Assembly (NCBI GenBank): GCA_046329515.1
Contig: JAXLUM010000002.1
Coordinates: forward strand, 372,001 to 436,000
Origin: Bog-950 sp046329515
Lineage (GTDB): Bacteria > Bacteroidota > Bacteroidia > Chitinophagales > LD1
Length of the DNA stretch: 64,000 nt
Direction of reading: 5' to 3'
The notes under the pieces: model-generated
What the model saw: only the letters and a program-made list of their open reading frames with translations
What the model was told of the DNA's origin: nothing
The model's database searches: none
Part shown: positions 50,654 through 60,365 of the stretch, piece after piece
Layout: each line of letters starts with the position of its first letter
How positions within the stretch are numbered: the stretch's first letter is position 1
Translations under genes and position numbers: made by a program

Positions 50654-51643
50654 ATGGCTTTAACCGATAACTTTCACAAGTCTGAAATTGACCAGCCGCA
50701 TCCGCAGCGTACCAGAGAAATACTAAAGAAGCATCCCGAAATAAGGAGTTTAATGGGTAAAAACCCATACACCTTTGCTATTCTTCTATTTGTATTGGCT
50801 CTGCAAACCGGCGTAGCGTTTACCGTTGGTTACCTGGGCTGGAGTTACTGGTGGGTTATGGTTTTAGCCGCCTACTTTATCGGGGCCTTTGCTAATCATT
50901 GCATGTTCGTTATAATTCACGAAGCCAGTCACAACCTTATTTTTACCAGCAAAAGCTGGAACCGTTGGGCGGCTATGTTGGCTGACCTTCCTAATTTCTT
51001 TCCGGGCTCTATGGGCTTTTTTGTGTATCACCTAAAGCACCACGCCCACCAGGGAGATTATGATTACGATGCAGATATTGCTAACCACTGGGAAGCACGT
51101 TTTATTGGCAATTCAGCCTTTGGTAAGGCAATGTGGCTATTGTTTTTCCCTGTATTTCAATTAACCCGCCCGCCGCGTTTAAAGTCTATTATAATGTGGA
51201 GCAAATGGAGCTGGTTTAACCTTTTAATGGCTTTGGCTTACGATGGATTGATTCTCTACTTCGCAGGCCCTCTTGGTTTGCTTTACCTGGTTTGTTCGCT
51301 TTTCTTCTCCATAGGCCTGCACCCCGTTGGCGCCCGTTGGATACAGGAGCACTATACACCTGATGGCGAGCAGGAAACGTTCAGTTATTATGGCCCGCTA
51401 AATATTGTAGCGCTTAACGTAGGCTACCATAACGAGCATCATGATTTTCCTTCTGTGCCATGGAACAATTTGCCAAAAGTACGGGCTATGGCGCCGGAGT
51501 ATTATGATACATTGAAGTATCATACTTCCTGGATTAGCCTGTTGCTTACTTTTCTTTCTGATAAACGTTACTCCCTGTATTCGCGGGTGGAGCGCACTAA
51601 GGATGGCAAGGTGGATGCAACAAAAGCAGCTAAGGCAGCATAA
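50654..51643 (+). CDS. Sphingolipid desaturase homologue (DES1/DEGS-like)
   Basis: 329 residues, membrane di-iron desaturase. N-terminus DQPHPQRTREILKKHPEIRS matches the start of eukaryotic dihydroceramide delta-4 desaturases. Three His boxes: HEASH (89-93), HLKHH (126-130), HNEHH (259-263), the last inside SYYGPLNIVALNVGYHNEHH then DFPSVP. The C-terminal APEYYD, SWISLL and YSRVERTKDG also follow the DEGS pattern. Bacterial fatty-acid desaturases differ in these regions. Bacteroidota make dihydroceramides, so the likely substrate is a ceramide or sphinganine; the product would carry a 4,5 double bond. No serine palmitoyltransferase gene is in the window. Confidence 0.88.
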   Translation: MALTDNFHKSEIDQPHPQRTREILKKHPEIRSLMGKNPYTFAILLFVLALQTGVAFTVGYLGWSYWWVMVLAAYFIGAFANHCMFVIIHEASHNLIFTSKSWNRWAAMLADLPNFFPGSMGFFVYHLKHHAHQGDYDYDADIANHWEARFIGNSAFGKAMWLLFFPVFQLTRPPRLKSIIMWSKWSWFNLLMALAYDGLILYFAGPLGLLYLVCSLFFSIGLHPVGARWIQEHYTPDGEQETFSYYGPLNIVALNVGYHNEHHDFPSVPWNNLPKVRAMAPEYYDTLKYHTSWISLLLTFLSDKRYSLYSRVERTKDGKVDATKAAKAA

Positions 51644-51685
51644 TTTCCCTAAGCTTTGGCGTTATATTTGCCATATATCCTTGTT

Positions 51686-52030
51686 ATGAAACATCTTAAG
51701 GCACTATTGTTACTATCACTGCTGTTTATTGGTATAAGCGCTAATGCTGCTTATGGCGGCTACGCAACTATGCGCGTGTTTGATTGCAACAAGGCTGTTG
51801 GCCTTGGCGGGGGGTATATCAACTCCAAAATTTTTATCGTTTATGAAGACGGTAAAACCGAGGAAGTAGAACTGCTACCCTTCTCTGAGAAAAATGAGAT
51901 TGAGAATTTGAAAACAATTAATGCCACGCTTAATAAACTAAAGCAAAAGGGATACTTCCTTATTGCGCAAAGCACCAGTGGCGAACAGGGTTCGGTAGTA
52001 ATTGATTACACCCTGCTTAAGCAACAGTAG
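51686..52030 (+). CDS. Small secreted protein, unknown
   Basis: 114 residues from ATG 51686 (signal peptide MKHLKALLLLSLLFIGISAN). The mature part (AAYGGYATMRVFDCNKAVGL, FIVYEDGKTEEVELLPFSEK, SGEQGSVVIDYTLLKQ) is a small alpha/beta domain with one Cys. A perfect TAnnTTTG box (TATATTTG, 51663-51670) lies 16 bp before the ATG. Unknown family. Confidence 0.7.
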   Translation: MKHLKALLLLSLLFIGISANAAYGGYATMRVFDCNKAVGLGGGYINSKIFIVYEDGKTEEVELLPFSEKNEIENLKTINATLNKLKQKGYFLIAQSTSGEQGSVVIDYTLLKQQ

Positions 52031-52042
52031 GCTAACCTACAC

Positions 52043-52951
52043 CTACTTACCGTAAATATCTTTCAGGGCCGCCTCCACCTTATTAAACCTGAACTTGTAG
52101 CCGCTGTTAATTATTTTCCAGGGGTTACAGCGTTGGCTTTCTAATACCATATCACTCATTTCACCCATAGCCAACTGTATGGCAAATGGTAATACAGGCA
52201 TTAAAATGGCCTTGCTTTTCTTTGCTTTTAAAATAGCCTGCATTAACTCCTTCATTTTTGCAGGATGAGGAGCATTGGTGTTTATAGCACCTTTTACAGC
52301 ATCATTTTCCAATGCATGCACAAAAATGCCACACACATCCTCAATATGTATCCAGGGATAAACCAGGGTGCTTTTTGCAAAGTAGGGCGCTACACCAAAC
52401 GGTAATGATTTAGTAAGCTCGGGTAAAGCGCCTCCTTCTTTTGCTAATACTATACCTATTCGGCAGCGCACTTCTCTTAGGCCCAGGGTGGTAAATTTCT
52501 TAGCAGCCTGCTCCCATTTAACACATACTTCTGCCAAAAAACCATCGCTTGGGCCTCTCTCCTCTGTTATGGTTTCATCGCCACAGTCGCCATAGTATCC
52601 TACGGCCGAAGCGCTTATAAATGTTTTAACCTCGTGCGGTTGGCCCTGCAGCTGCTTAAACAACAAATCCGCACTTTTAACTCGGCTATCCAAAATCTCC
52701 TGCCGCCTGCTGCTGGTCCAGCGCTTTTCGGCAATACCTGCTCCGGCCAAATGTATAATAGCCGAAACGCCTGAAAGAGATTCAGTATCAATTACTCCCG
52801 CATCTACATCCCAGGTAAAATGCCGGGCTCCTGCGGGGCCTTTACTCCCCCTGCCCAGGGTATTAACTTCATATCCTTTTTGTTGTAAAACAGCCACCAA
52901 ATGTCGCCCAACCAGGCCACTTGCGCCTGTTACCAATATCCTCTTTTCCAT
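52043..52951 (-). CDS. TIGR01777-family NAD-dependent epimerase-like protein
   Basis: 302 residues, extended SDR/Rossmann fold: nucleotide motif RILVTGASGLVGRHL (4-18), SASAVGYYGD (with the catalytic Tyr region), DGFLAEVCVKWEQAA, GIVLAKEGGALPEL and PWIHIEDV, then a C-terminal DUF1731-type segment (SQRCNPWKIINSGYKFRF). Often called SulA-related or YfcH-like; the enzyme reaction is not established. Cytoplasmic. It is convergent with the small secreted gene with only 12 bp between them. Confidence 0.9.
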   Translation of the reverse strand: MEKRILVTGASGLVGRHLVAVLQQKGYEVNTLGRGSKGPAGARHFTWDVDAGVIDTESLSGVSAIIHLAGAGIAEKRWTSSRRQEILDSRVKSADLLFKQLQGQPHEVKTFISASAVGYYGDCGDETITEERGPSDGFLAEVCVKWEQAAKKFTTLGLREVRCRIGIVLAKEGGALPELTKSLPFGVAPYFAKSTLVYPWIHIEDVCGIFVHALENDAVKGAINTNAPHPAKMKELMQAILKAKKSKAILMPVLPFAIQLAMGEMSDMVLESQRCNPWKIINSGYKFRFNKVEAALKDIYGK

Positions 52952-53032
52952 ACGTTGCCGTCAATATACACTTTTTAGCAATGTTGGTTAAGTCATATTT
53001 TGCTCATTATTCCGGTAAGGGCTCCTTCCCTT

Positions 53033-53061
53033 TTGATTTTATGGGAATTCGTGTAGGTTTG
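53033..53061 (+). promoter_or_regulatory. Promoter of the peptide-binding protein gene
   Basis: TTG at 53033-53035, 18-bp spacer, TAGGTTTG at 53054-53061, a perfect -7 box, 25 bp before the ATG. Confidence 0.7.
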
Positions 53062-53086
53062 TCCACCTTAAAAAAACGAAATCCCC

Positions 53087-54931
53087 ATGCGCAAACTACT
53101 TAGCATTTCCGCTGTTGCATTAGCTCTTTTTATGGCCGCCTGTAACGGTGGTAGTAAAGGACAGGAAGGCAATGGTGCCGATGCCAATAAGAAAGACAGA
53201 AGCCACGTTAAAAGCGACCGTGCCGGTTTAAATGAAGTAGTTATACACCTTACCGGTGACCCCGACAAACTAAATCCACTTACTTATACTGCTGCTGATG
53301 CAGGTTATATAGTGTCTAAAATGTTTATGCAGTTGGAAGATATCGACCCGGATTCTTTCAGCATGTTTGGTCAGTTAGCAGTTGGCCGCCCTGAATTAAA
53401 ATTATTGGAAGATGGCCCTTACAAAGGCGGTTTATCGTTGACTTATGAGCTACGCCCCGAAGCTAAGTGGGACAATGGCACTCCTGTAACTGCCGATGAT
53501 GTTATATTCTCAATTAAAGCGGTTAAAAACCCTAAAACAGATTGCGAACAACAGCGCCCTTATTTTGATGCACTGGACGACATACAAGCTGACCCTTCTA
53601 ACAACCGCAAATTCGTAGCGTATTTTAAGGACCGTTACTTTATGTCTGAGTATTCTCTGGGTTTATTCCCTATCCTTCCTGAATACCACTACGACCCTGA
53701 TAAAATCATGCGTAAGTTCACTATTCATGATTTAACCGATAAAAAGAAATCAGCAACGCTGAAAGGCAATGCAGACATTATAAAGTTTGCCGACTACTTT
53801 AACTCAGAAAAACTAGCCCGCGAGCACGGTTTTATTGTTGGTTGCGGTCCGTATGAATTCGACCAGTGGGTAACCGGCCAGCGCATTACCGTTAAGCGTA
53901 AGCAAAACTGGTGGGGCGATGCACTGAAAGACGTAAACGCTGACTTTGTAGCCCGTCCTGAAAAAATTACTTATGAAGTAATTAATGACATTAACGCCGC
54001 TACCGCTGCCCTAAAAGGGGAAAAGCTTGACGTATTGGACGGCATGAAGGCAAAAGATTTTCAGGAGTTGAGCGCTGACGATAAAATGACTGACAAATAC
54101 AACTTCCACAAGCCTGTGCAGTTGTCTTACTCTTACATCGGTATTAACATGCGCAAACCAACTCTTTCTGACGTTCGCGTTAGAAAAGCTTTGGCGCATT
54201 GTTTAGATGTTGACATGCTGATTAAGAAAATCTCTTTAGGCATGGCTACCCGCGTAACCGGCCCTATCCACTACACCAAACCTTATTACAACAAAGACCT
54301 GCAACCTGTACCGTTTGACGTAACTAAGGCTAATGCATTATTAGATGAAGCAGGCTGGACTGAGCGCGATGCTGCCGGTATTCGTCAAAAAACCATTAAC
54401 GGTAAAAAAGAAAAATTATCTCTTGAGTTTAAATACTTCTCAGGCAGTGATGTAGTAGAAAAAATCGCATTACTGTTCCAGGAAAACTGCAAAAAGGCCG
54501 GTGTTGAAATTACATTCAACGTTAAGGAGCCTACCGTTTTCCAGGAAGATGTTCACCAACACAAGTTTGACCTGTTCTACTATGGTTGGATTGCCTCTCC
54601 TACACCTGATGATGAAAAGCAAATATGGCACACCGAATCATACAACGGTGGCAGCAACTACGTAGGCTTTGGCGACCAGAAGAGCGATGCGCTTATCGAC
54701 AGCATCCGCTTTGAGCAGAACGAAGCTGTTCGTAACGATATGTATAAGCGTTTCCAGCAAATGGTTTACGATGCGCAGCCTTATATTTTTATGAGCAGCC
54801 CGCTTAACCGTATGGCTATACATGCGCGTTTCAACAATGCTGACCCTAAGATTGCACGTCCGGGTTATGTTGAAACACTGTTTACATTAGATAAAACGTT
54901 TGGCTCTAAGGCCACTGCCAACGCGCAGTAG
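53087..54931 (+). CDS. Peptide/nickel-type ABC transporter binding lipoprotein
   Basis: 614 residues. Lipobox FMAACN (Cys19), then an SBP_bac_5 fold: LRPEAKWDNGTPVTADDVIF, SYSYIGINMRKPTLSDVRVR, RKALAHCLDVD, GEKLDVLDGM, and a late WHTESYNGGSNYVGFG. It captures oligopeptides or a related ligand in the periplasm and delivers them to the two permeases encoded next (20-bp and 28-bp gaps). No ATPase gene follows in this cluster, so that part must lie elsewhere. Confidence 0.93.
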   Translation: MRKLLSISAVALALFMAACNGGSKGQEGNGADANKKDRSHVKSDRAGLNEVVIHLTGDPDKLNPLTYTAADAGYIVSKMFMQLEDIDPDSFSMFGQLAVGRPELKLLEDGPYKGGLSLTYELRPEAKWDNGTPVTADDVIFSIKAVKNPKTDCEQQRPYFDALDDIQADPSNNRKFVAYFKDRYFMSEYSLGLFPILPEYHYDPDKIMRKFTIHDLTDKKKSATLKGNADIIKFADYFNSEKLAREHGFIVGCGPYEFDQWVTGQRITVKRKQNWWGDALKDVNADFVARPEKITYEVINDINAATAALKGEKLDVLDGMKAKDFQELSADDKMTDKYNFHKPVQLSYSYIGINMRKPTLSDVRVRKALAHCLDVDMLIKKISLGMATRVTGPIHYTKPYYNKDLQPVPFDVTKANALLDEAGWTERDAAGIRQKTINGKKEKLSLEFKYFSGSDVVEKIALLFQENCKKAGVEITFNVKEPTVFQEDVHQHKFDLFYYGWIASPTPDDEKQIWHTESYNGGSNYVGFGDQKSDALIDSIRFEQNEAVRNDMYKRFQQMVYDAQPYIFMSSPLNRMAIHARFNNADPKIARPGYVETLFTLDKTFGSKATANAQ

Positions 54932-54951
54932 TGTATTTTAAAGACTGAGGG

Positions 54952-56487
54952 ATGCTTATCTACATATTAAAACGTATACTGTATTTTATACCTACGTTTT
55001 TCATTATTTCGTTGTTTACGTTTATGTTGAGCCAAATGGCTCCCGGCGATCCCATTGAGGACAAGCTGAACAAAGGCAAAGGCGCCGAAGGGCAAATTGC
55101 TGAAAAGCTGGCCGGCGAACAGGCATACATAGACCTTAACGAAAAATATGGCAGAAACCTCCCTGCGTTTTATTTTACCATTACATCAAAGGCTTATCCT
55201 GATACCCTTTATAAATTTTACCGTAAGAACCAGCGCGAAAATCTTGAGCGATTAATAGACAAATACGGTAACTGGGAAGAAATAGACGCTTATTATAAAA
55301 GCATTAAGCGCCTGGAATATGCTGTAATCAAACAGCCGCTTGATACGATTGACCCTACTTCCTTTGACCGTAACAGCGCCGTACGCGAAGCCTGTGCTAC
55401 CCTTTATACTAACTACGAGGACTCAGCAGTAGCTTATGCTATGGCGCAGGCAAAGGATGCTATTACAACTAACACAGAAATTCAGGTAGACTCTACAACC
55501 AAGCGCTCCTATAACGCACTTGCCTCTTTAAAAGGGCCTTTGGATGAAATGTTAGCAGCTTACGCTAATATGCAACAAACGGCAAAGCCAAATGCAAGAT
55601 ATATACCTGCTATGCATTGGTATGGCTGGCGCAACCAATACCACCGCTGGATGTTTGGCGATGTGCCTTGGTTTGGTTCAAATGATGACCCTACGCGCAC
55701 TTGCCGTGGTTTCTTACGTGGCGATTTTGGTATCTCTTACCTGGATAACCGCCCGGTAGCATCAATCATTCGCGATGCCTTAAAATGGACCTTGCTGATT
55801 AACCTTATTGCAACACTTATAACTTATTTAATGGGTGTTTACTTAGGGGTGCAATTGGCTATAAAGCGTAATACCTTATACGACCGCGCCCTTACTACTT
55901 ACCTTTTCATTCAATATTCTATTCCAATCATTTGGTTAGGCACTTTATTAATCATCTTCTTTACCAATGATTACTACGCCAACTGGATGAACCTGTTTCC
56001 TCCTTACGGTTTGGGTAAAATAGGTCCTGAATATGGCTTTTGGGAAACGGTTATTGACCGTGCTTACCACTTAATATTGCCTGTGTTCTGCTTAACCTTC
56101 GGAACCTTTGCCTACATCTCCCGCCAAATGCGCGGCAGTATGCTGGCGGTAATCCGTCAGGATTATATACGCACGGCTTTTGCAAAAGGCTTACCGCCAA
56201 AGTCAGTTTACTGGCGCCATGCATTCCGCAACTCGCTTATTCCAATCATCACCATCTTCAGCAGCCTTTTACCTGCTATGATTGCCGGTTCGGTAATTAT
56301 TGAATTCCTGTTTACCATACCGGGTATGGGCCGCTTAAGTTACGAATCAGTAAACACCCGCAATTTCCCGCTGCTGTTTACCATTCTTATGTTCTCGGCA
56401 ATTTTAACCATGCTGGGCAACCTGTTGGCTGACGTTTTATATGCAGCTACTGACCCACGTATTTCATTTACTAAAAAGGAAGGATAA
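54952..56487 (+). CDS. ABC transporter permease, OppB/DppB type
   Basis: 511 residues. TM1 (YILKRILYFIPTFFIISLFT), then an unusually long soluble stretch (about 45-265) before the remaining TM helices, and the EAA loop (about 403-432; QDYIRTAFAKGLPPKSVYWR). Ordinary OppB is about 310-340 residues, so about 180 residues are inserted between TM1 and TM2; the insert is charged and probably periplasmic. Long forms of this kind are seen in Bacteroidota. It forms a heterodimer with the next gene's product. Confidence 0.92.
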   Translation: MLIYILKRILYFIPTFFIISLFTFMLSQMAPGDPIEDKLNKGKGAEGQIAEKLAGEQAYIDLNEKYGRNLPAFYFTITSKAYPDTLYKFYRKNQRENLERLIDKYGNWEEIDAYYKSIKRLEYAVIKQPLDTIDPTSFDRNSAVREACATLYTNYEDSAVAYAMAQAKDAITTNTEIQVDSTTKRSYNALASLKGPLDEMLAAYANMQQTAKPNARYIPAMHWYGWRNQYHRWMFGDVPWFGSNDDPTRTCRGFLRGDFGISYLDNRPVASIIRDALKWTLLINLIATLITYLMGVYLGVQLAIKRNTLYDRALTTYLFIQYSIPIIWLGTLLIIFFTNDYYANWMNLFPPYGLGKIGPEYGFWETVIDRAYHLILPVFCLTFGTFAYISRQMRGSMLAVIRQDYIRTAFAKGLPPKSVYWRHAFRNSLIPIITIFSSLLPAMIAGSVIIEFLFTIPGMGRLSYESVNTRNFPLLFTILMFSAILTMLGNLLADVLYAATDPRISFTKKEG

Positions 56488-56515
56488 GCCGACCGTTAAC
56501 TGAAACCGGACTACA

Positions 56516-57826
56516 ATGATTTTCTCGAAAAATAAAAATTCAACTCCCGCACAGGCCGATCAAAGTTATTGGGGCATTGTTAAGCGCCAGTTTAAAAAGA
56601 ACAGGCTTGCTGTATGGAGTTTGCGCATAGTATATGTAATTTTTATTGTGGGTGTGTTGGCCGACTTTTTAGCTAACGAAAAGCCACTGTATTGCAAGCT
56701 AAACGGCAACAGCTATTTCCCGGTATTTAAAGAATACGCTGTTGATTTGGGTTTAAGCACCTGGCCTAAGGAATTGTTAGGTATTGATTGGTCGAATACT
56801 GAATTTGAAACTGCTGTTTATCCTCCTGTTCCTTACTCTCCTAACACTACTGATTTTAATAACGACCAGTATAAAAGGCCTTTTGAAAAGCAGGATTTAA
56901 AATCTGTTCGATGGAGGCACTGGATGGGAACCGACCAAATTGGCCGCGATGTGCTTTCGGGCTTAATACATGGTACCCGTATAGCCATGCTGGTAGGTAT
57001 AGTTTCTATGGGTATTGCCTCCTTCCTTGGTATACTAATTGGCGCCTTTGCCGGTTACTATGGCGATGAAAAATTACAGGTTTCCATTATTCGCATAATA
57101 CTGAACCTTGTTTTCATATTCTTTGCCTGGTTCTTTGCGTTTGGCACCCGTTCATTTGTTATGAGCGATGCCTTCTCCAATTCCTTTGGCAGTTTCATCT
57201 TCCAATTCCTTGTTTCCTTAGCCATATTCCTGGTTATAATGATTATACCAAACGTATTAAGCATGCCGCTTAAAAACGTTCCGGTTTTGGGCCGTAAGCT
57301 TACTATACCGGTAGATATTATCGTTTCGCGTATAATTGAAATCATCAACTCCATTCCCACACTGCTGCTTATTCTTTCCATATGTGCAGTTGCCAAAAAG
57401 CCGTCTATCATGCTTATTATGGTTATTATCGGCTTTACAGGCTGGACAGGTATAGCCAAGTATATACGCGCAGAACTATTAAAAGTGCGTAGCCTTGAAT
57501 ACATTGAAGCGGCACAAAGCCTGGGTTTCAGCGAATGGCGTATTATGCTTCGCCATGCTATTCCTAACTCACTTACTTCGGTGCTTATTACTGTGGCCTT
57601 TGGTGTAGCAAGTGCTATTCTTGTAGAATCTTCACTTTCATTCCTGGGTATAGGTGTGCAAGCCGATGTAATGACCTGGGGTAAATTACTGAATGCTTCG
57701 CGCGAAGAAATCTCTGCATGGCACCTGGCTATTTTCCCCGGCCTGGCCATCTTCATTACGGTTACGGTGTTTAACCTGTTAGGCGAAGGCTTAACTGACG
57801 CCATGGATCCACGCCTTAAGCAATAA
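56516..57826 (+). CDS. ABC transporter permease, OppC/DppC type
   Basis: 436 residues. N-terminal soluble and membrane segment, then DQIGRDVLSGLIHGTRIAML, about six TM helices and the EAA loop (YIEAAQSLGFSEWRIMLRHA). Between TM helices there is a longer region (about 195-265; FAWFFAFGTRSFVMSDAF) than in enterobacterial OppC. It pairs with the OppB-type permease. Gene order binding protein, OppB, OppC suggests an operon ended near 57830. Confidence 0.92.
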   Translation: MIFSKNKNSTPAQADQSYWGIVKRQFKKNRLAVWSLRIVYVIFIVGVLADFLANEKPLYCKLNGNSYFPVFKEYAVDLGLSTWPKELLGIDWSNTEFETAVYPPVPYSPNTTDFNNDQYKRPFEKQDLKSVRWRHWMGTDQIGRDVLSGLIHGTRIAMLVGIVSMGIASFLGILIGAFAGYYGDEKLQVSIIRIILNLVFIFFAWFFAFGTRSFVMSDAFSNSFGSFIFQFLVSLAIFLVIMIIPNVLSMPLKNVPVLGRKLTIPVDIIVSRIIEIINSIPTLLLILSICAVAKKPSIMLIMVIIGFTGWTGIAKYIRAELLKVRSLEYIEAAQSLGFSEWRIMLRHAIPNSLTSVLITVAFGVASAILVESSLSFLGIGVQADVMTWGKLLNASREEISAWHLAIFPGLAIFITVTVFNLLGEGLTDAMDPRLKQ

Positions 57827-57893
57827 GGTTTTTTACATTTTTAATAGCCTTAAGCGCGCAATTACTATGCGCCTTTTCGTTAGTTTAGCATCA

Positions 57894-59333
57894 ATGAAAT
57901 TGCGCTATTCATTTTTACTCTTTTTGTTGTTGCCATTGGCCATAATGGCGCAGGTAGTGCAATTATCTAACCCTATAAAATTGCCGGCAAAAGCGGGCAA
58001 ATTCAAAATAATAGGTAAAAACAACGATGGCATAATTGTTCGCCTGTACGGCAGCGATGATATCATCAATATATTCTCCGATGATTTAAGCCTGTTGGCC
58101 TCGCGCACCATTGACTTTAAAAACAAGGACGGCCTGCTGCAATACATTATGTTGAACAAAACAGGAGCGGTGGTTTTCTACCTTCAGCAGGATAAAAAGT
58201 ATTCAGTACTTTTTGCACAGCCCGTTAATTCAAAGTTTATTGAAATAGGTAAGCCCGTTTCTATTGATACCATTTATGACCGCAGAGATTTAGTAGAACA
58301 AAACCTACGCTTTAAAGCCAGTGTCGATCAGAATTATCTGTTCATCTACTACCCTTTCTTTGCGGCTAACCACGTTCAGTCGGTACGGTATATCTGTTTA
58401 GACCGTTCTCTTGCCAGCTTGTATCATAAGAACATTCCTTTCGACCGCGACGAATCAGAAATGGAAACATCGCGCAGCCTGGTAGACAATTCAGGAAGCT
58501 CATATCTTATTTTGAAAAAGAACAGTAAAGAGGATATTGAAACTTTCGATGTGTTCCGCGTTAGCAGTAATGGCGATGCTTCTATTTACAGTCTTACCAC
58601 CCCGAAAAAGATTTTTAACGAGCCCTACTTTGAAGTAGACAACAAAAACAACCAGTTACTGCTATGCAGTTTTTATAATGATGATGCCCGTAAAGAGGAT
58701 GTAGCCAATGGGTTTATATATTCCACGTTTAACCCCGAAACCGGTGCGCTGGTTAGCGGTGTTACTGCGCCTTTTCCAAAAACGTTTATTAATGAGTTAA
58801 CCGGCCGCGAGGTAAAAGACAAGGGCAACCTGTACACTTTTAGTATTAAAAAAGCCATGCTGCGGAATGATGGCGGCGCTATGATTTTAGCTGAATCTTT
58901 TATTAAAGATACGCGCGAAACAGTTTCAGCCCTTGGTGCGCAACCGGGTTTTAATACCTACCACAGCACCAGTCTTTACCAGTTTAATGATGTTATTGGT
59001 TTTTCGTTTAATCCCAAAGGCGATTTGGAATGGGATGCTATTATGCGTAAAAAGCAGGTTAGCGAAGAGGATAACGGCGCTTACTCCTCTTTCCTTATCA
59101 TTAACCAAAAGGATAAGTTGCGTTTGATTTATCTTGATGATGCTTCTTCATCCGGCAGTTTAAATGAATACGTATTAAACAGCGATGGCAAAAACGACCG
59201 TAATGTTATTTTAAACCAGGAGGATAAAGACCTGCTGTTGTTGCCAAAAATCGGCAAGCAGATTTCGCCGGATGCAGTGGTTATACCCAGTTATAAAAAC
59301 GGCGACCTGCGCTTGATTAAAATTACCTATTAA
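57894..59333 (+). CDS. Secreted protein of unknown function
   Basis: 479 residues from ATG 57894 (signal peptide MKLRYSFLLFLLLPLAIMAQ); an ATG at 57867 adds nine residues that do not improve it. The mature part looks like a propeller or beta-rich protein (IVRLYGSDDIINIFSDDLSL; YLFIYYPFFAANHVQSV; VVIPSYKNGDLRLIKITY). No T9SS tail or lipobox. I do not recognise a family. It precedes the DUF6427 gene by 33 bp and may be in its operon. Confidence 0.75.
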   Translation: MKLRYSFLLFLLLPLAIMAQVVQLSNPIKLPAKAGKFKIIGKNNDGIIVRLYGSDDIINIFSDDLSLLASRTIDFKNKDGLLQYIMLNKTGAVVFYLQQDKKYSVLFAQPVNSKFIEIGKPVSIDTIYDRRDLVEQNLRFKASVDQNYLFIYYPFFAANHVQSVRYICLDRSLASLYHKNIPFDRDESEMETSRSLVDNSGSSYLILKKNSKEDIETFDVFRVSSNGDASIYSLTTPKKIFNEPYFEVDNKNNQLLLCSFYNDDARKEDVANGFIYSTFNPETGALVSGVTAPFPKTFINELTGREVKDKGNLYTFSIKKAMLRNDGGAMILAESFIKDTRETVSALGAQPGFNTYHSTSLYQFNDVIGFSFNPKGDLEWDAIMRKKQVSEEDNGAYSSFLIINQKDKLRLIYLDDASSSGSLNEYVLNSDGKNDRNVILNQEDKDLLLLPKIGKQISPDAVVIPSYKNGDLRLIKITY

Positions 59334-59366
59334 CCATTTCTTCTACAGCTTAACGCACTGCTTTGC

Positions 59367-60356
59367 ATGCTCAACTTTTTTAAATCCAACAATCCGGCTG
59401 TAGTAATTTTTTACCTTCTTTATCTAATCCTGTTTCGCGTTTGCCTGTGGTTTGTTCCTGTAGATGCCTCCTTTGCCTTTAATTATCACGAACCGCTAAG
59501 CACTTTACTTTTTGGTGCCTTACAATCGCTGGGTGCGGCATTCCCATTGGTAAGCACCATAACAGCGGCAACACTTACGTTTATACAGGCTTTGCTTATT
59601 AACGGCATGGTTAACGACAATAAAATAACCAACCGCAAGAACTACCTGGGTGGGTTGTTTTACATCATTTACATTTCCTTCTTTCCGCAAAACCTGTTTT
59701 TATCGCCGGCGCTAATTGCAACAACCTTTCTTGTTCTGGCTACAAGCAAAATCTTCGGCCTTATTAAAAAAGATAAGAACCACGGCGATGTATTTGATGT
59801 GGGCTTCCTGGTTTCCCTGTCCACCCTTTTTTATTTTCCATCGGTTGCTTTCATGTTGTTCGCTTATGTAGGCCTTGGTACGGTGCGGCCCTTTATTTAC
59901 CGCGAATGGGTAATTATGCTGTTGGGCATGATTGCCCCCGTTTTTCTGTGCTTTACAATTTATTACTTTACTGACCGCCCTGCCCCCCAACTCTATTACG
60001 CCGGTTGGATGAATGGCCTTAAAATAAGCCCTTATCAATGGATTAACCTGGGCTGTATAGCCATATTTGGCGTAGCCTCGTTAGTTATGGTGCCTACTGC
60101 CATTTACTCCTCCCTTATTCAGGTGCGCAAGTTTGTTACCCTTTTAGCCTTTTCACTGTTAATTATTCTTGCTTCATTCTTTCTACAATCTGCGGCCAGC
60201 CTTAACCACACGGTTTTTATTGCCCTGCCGTTCAGCGTTATAGCCACTATGGTTTTATTGCAGATTAAAAATGAGCTTATCTCGGAAGTAACCCATATAA
60301 TTCTAATTTTGCTGCTGCTAACTGGGCAATTTTTACCATTACTAAACCTCTTTTAA
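59367..60356 (+). CDS. DUF6427-family membrane protein
   Basis: 329 residues with about nine to ten membrane helices; begins MLNFFKSNNPAVVIFYLLYL and has FALNYH-like (here SFAFNYHEPLSTLLF), IYISFFPQNLFLSP and HTVFIALPFSVIATMVLLQI. This fits the DUF6427 proteins found next to purine-biosynthesis or cell-envelope genes in Bacteroidota. Function unknown. Only 9 bp separate its stop from purQ, so co-transcription is likely. Confidence 0.82.
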   Translation: MLNFFKSNNPAVVIFYLLYLILFRVCLWFVPVDASFAFNYHEPLSTLLFGALQSLGAAFPLVSTITAATLTFIQALLINGMVNDNKITNRKNYLGGLFYIIYISFFPQNLFLSPALIATTFLVLATSKIFGLIKKDKNHGDVFDVGFLVSLSTLFYFPSVAFMLFAYVGLGTVRPFIYREWVIMLLGMIAPVFLCFTIYYFTDRPAPQLYYAGWMNGLKISPYQWINLGCIAIFGVASLVMVPTAIYSSLIQVRKFVTLLAFSLLIILASFFLQSAASLNHTVFIALPFSVIATMVLLQIKNELISEVTHIILILLLLTGQFLPLLNLF

Positions 60357-60365
60357 ATACAGAAA

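Noticed and set aside
57058..57804. 248-codon open frame antisense to the OppC-type permease
   Set aside because: Opposes a membrane protein with normal codon pattern; no signals of its own.
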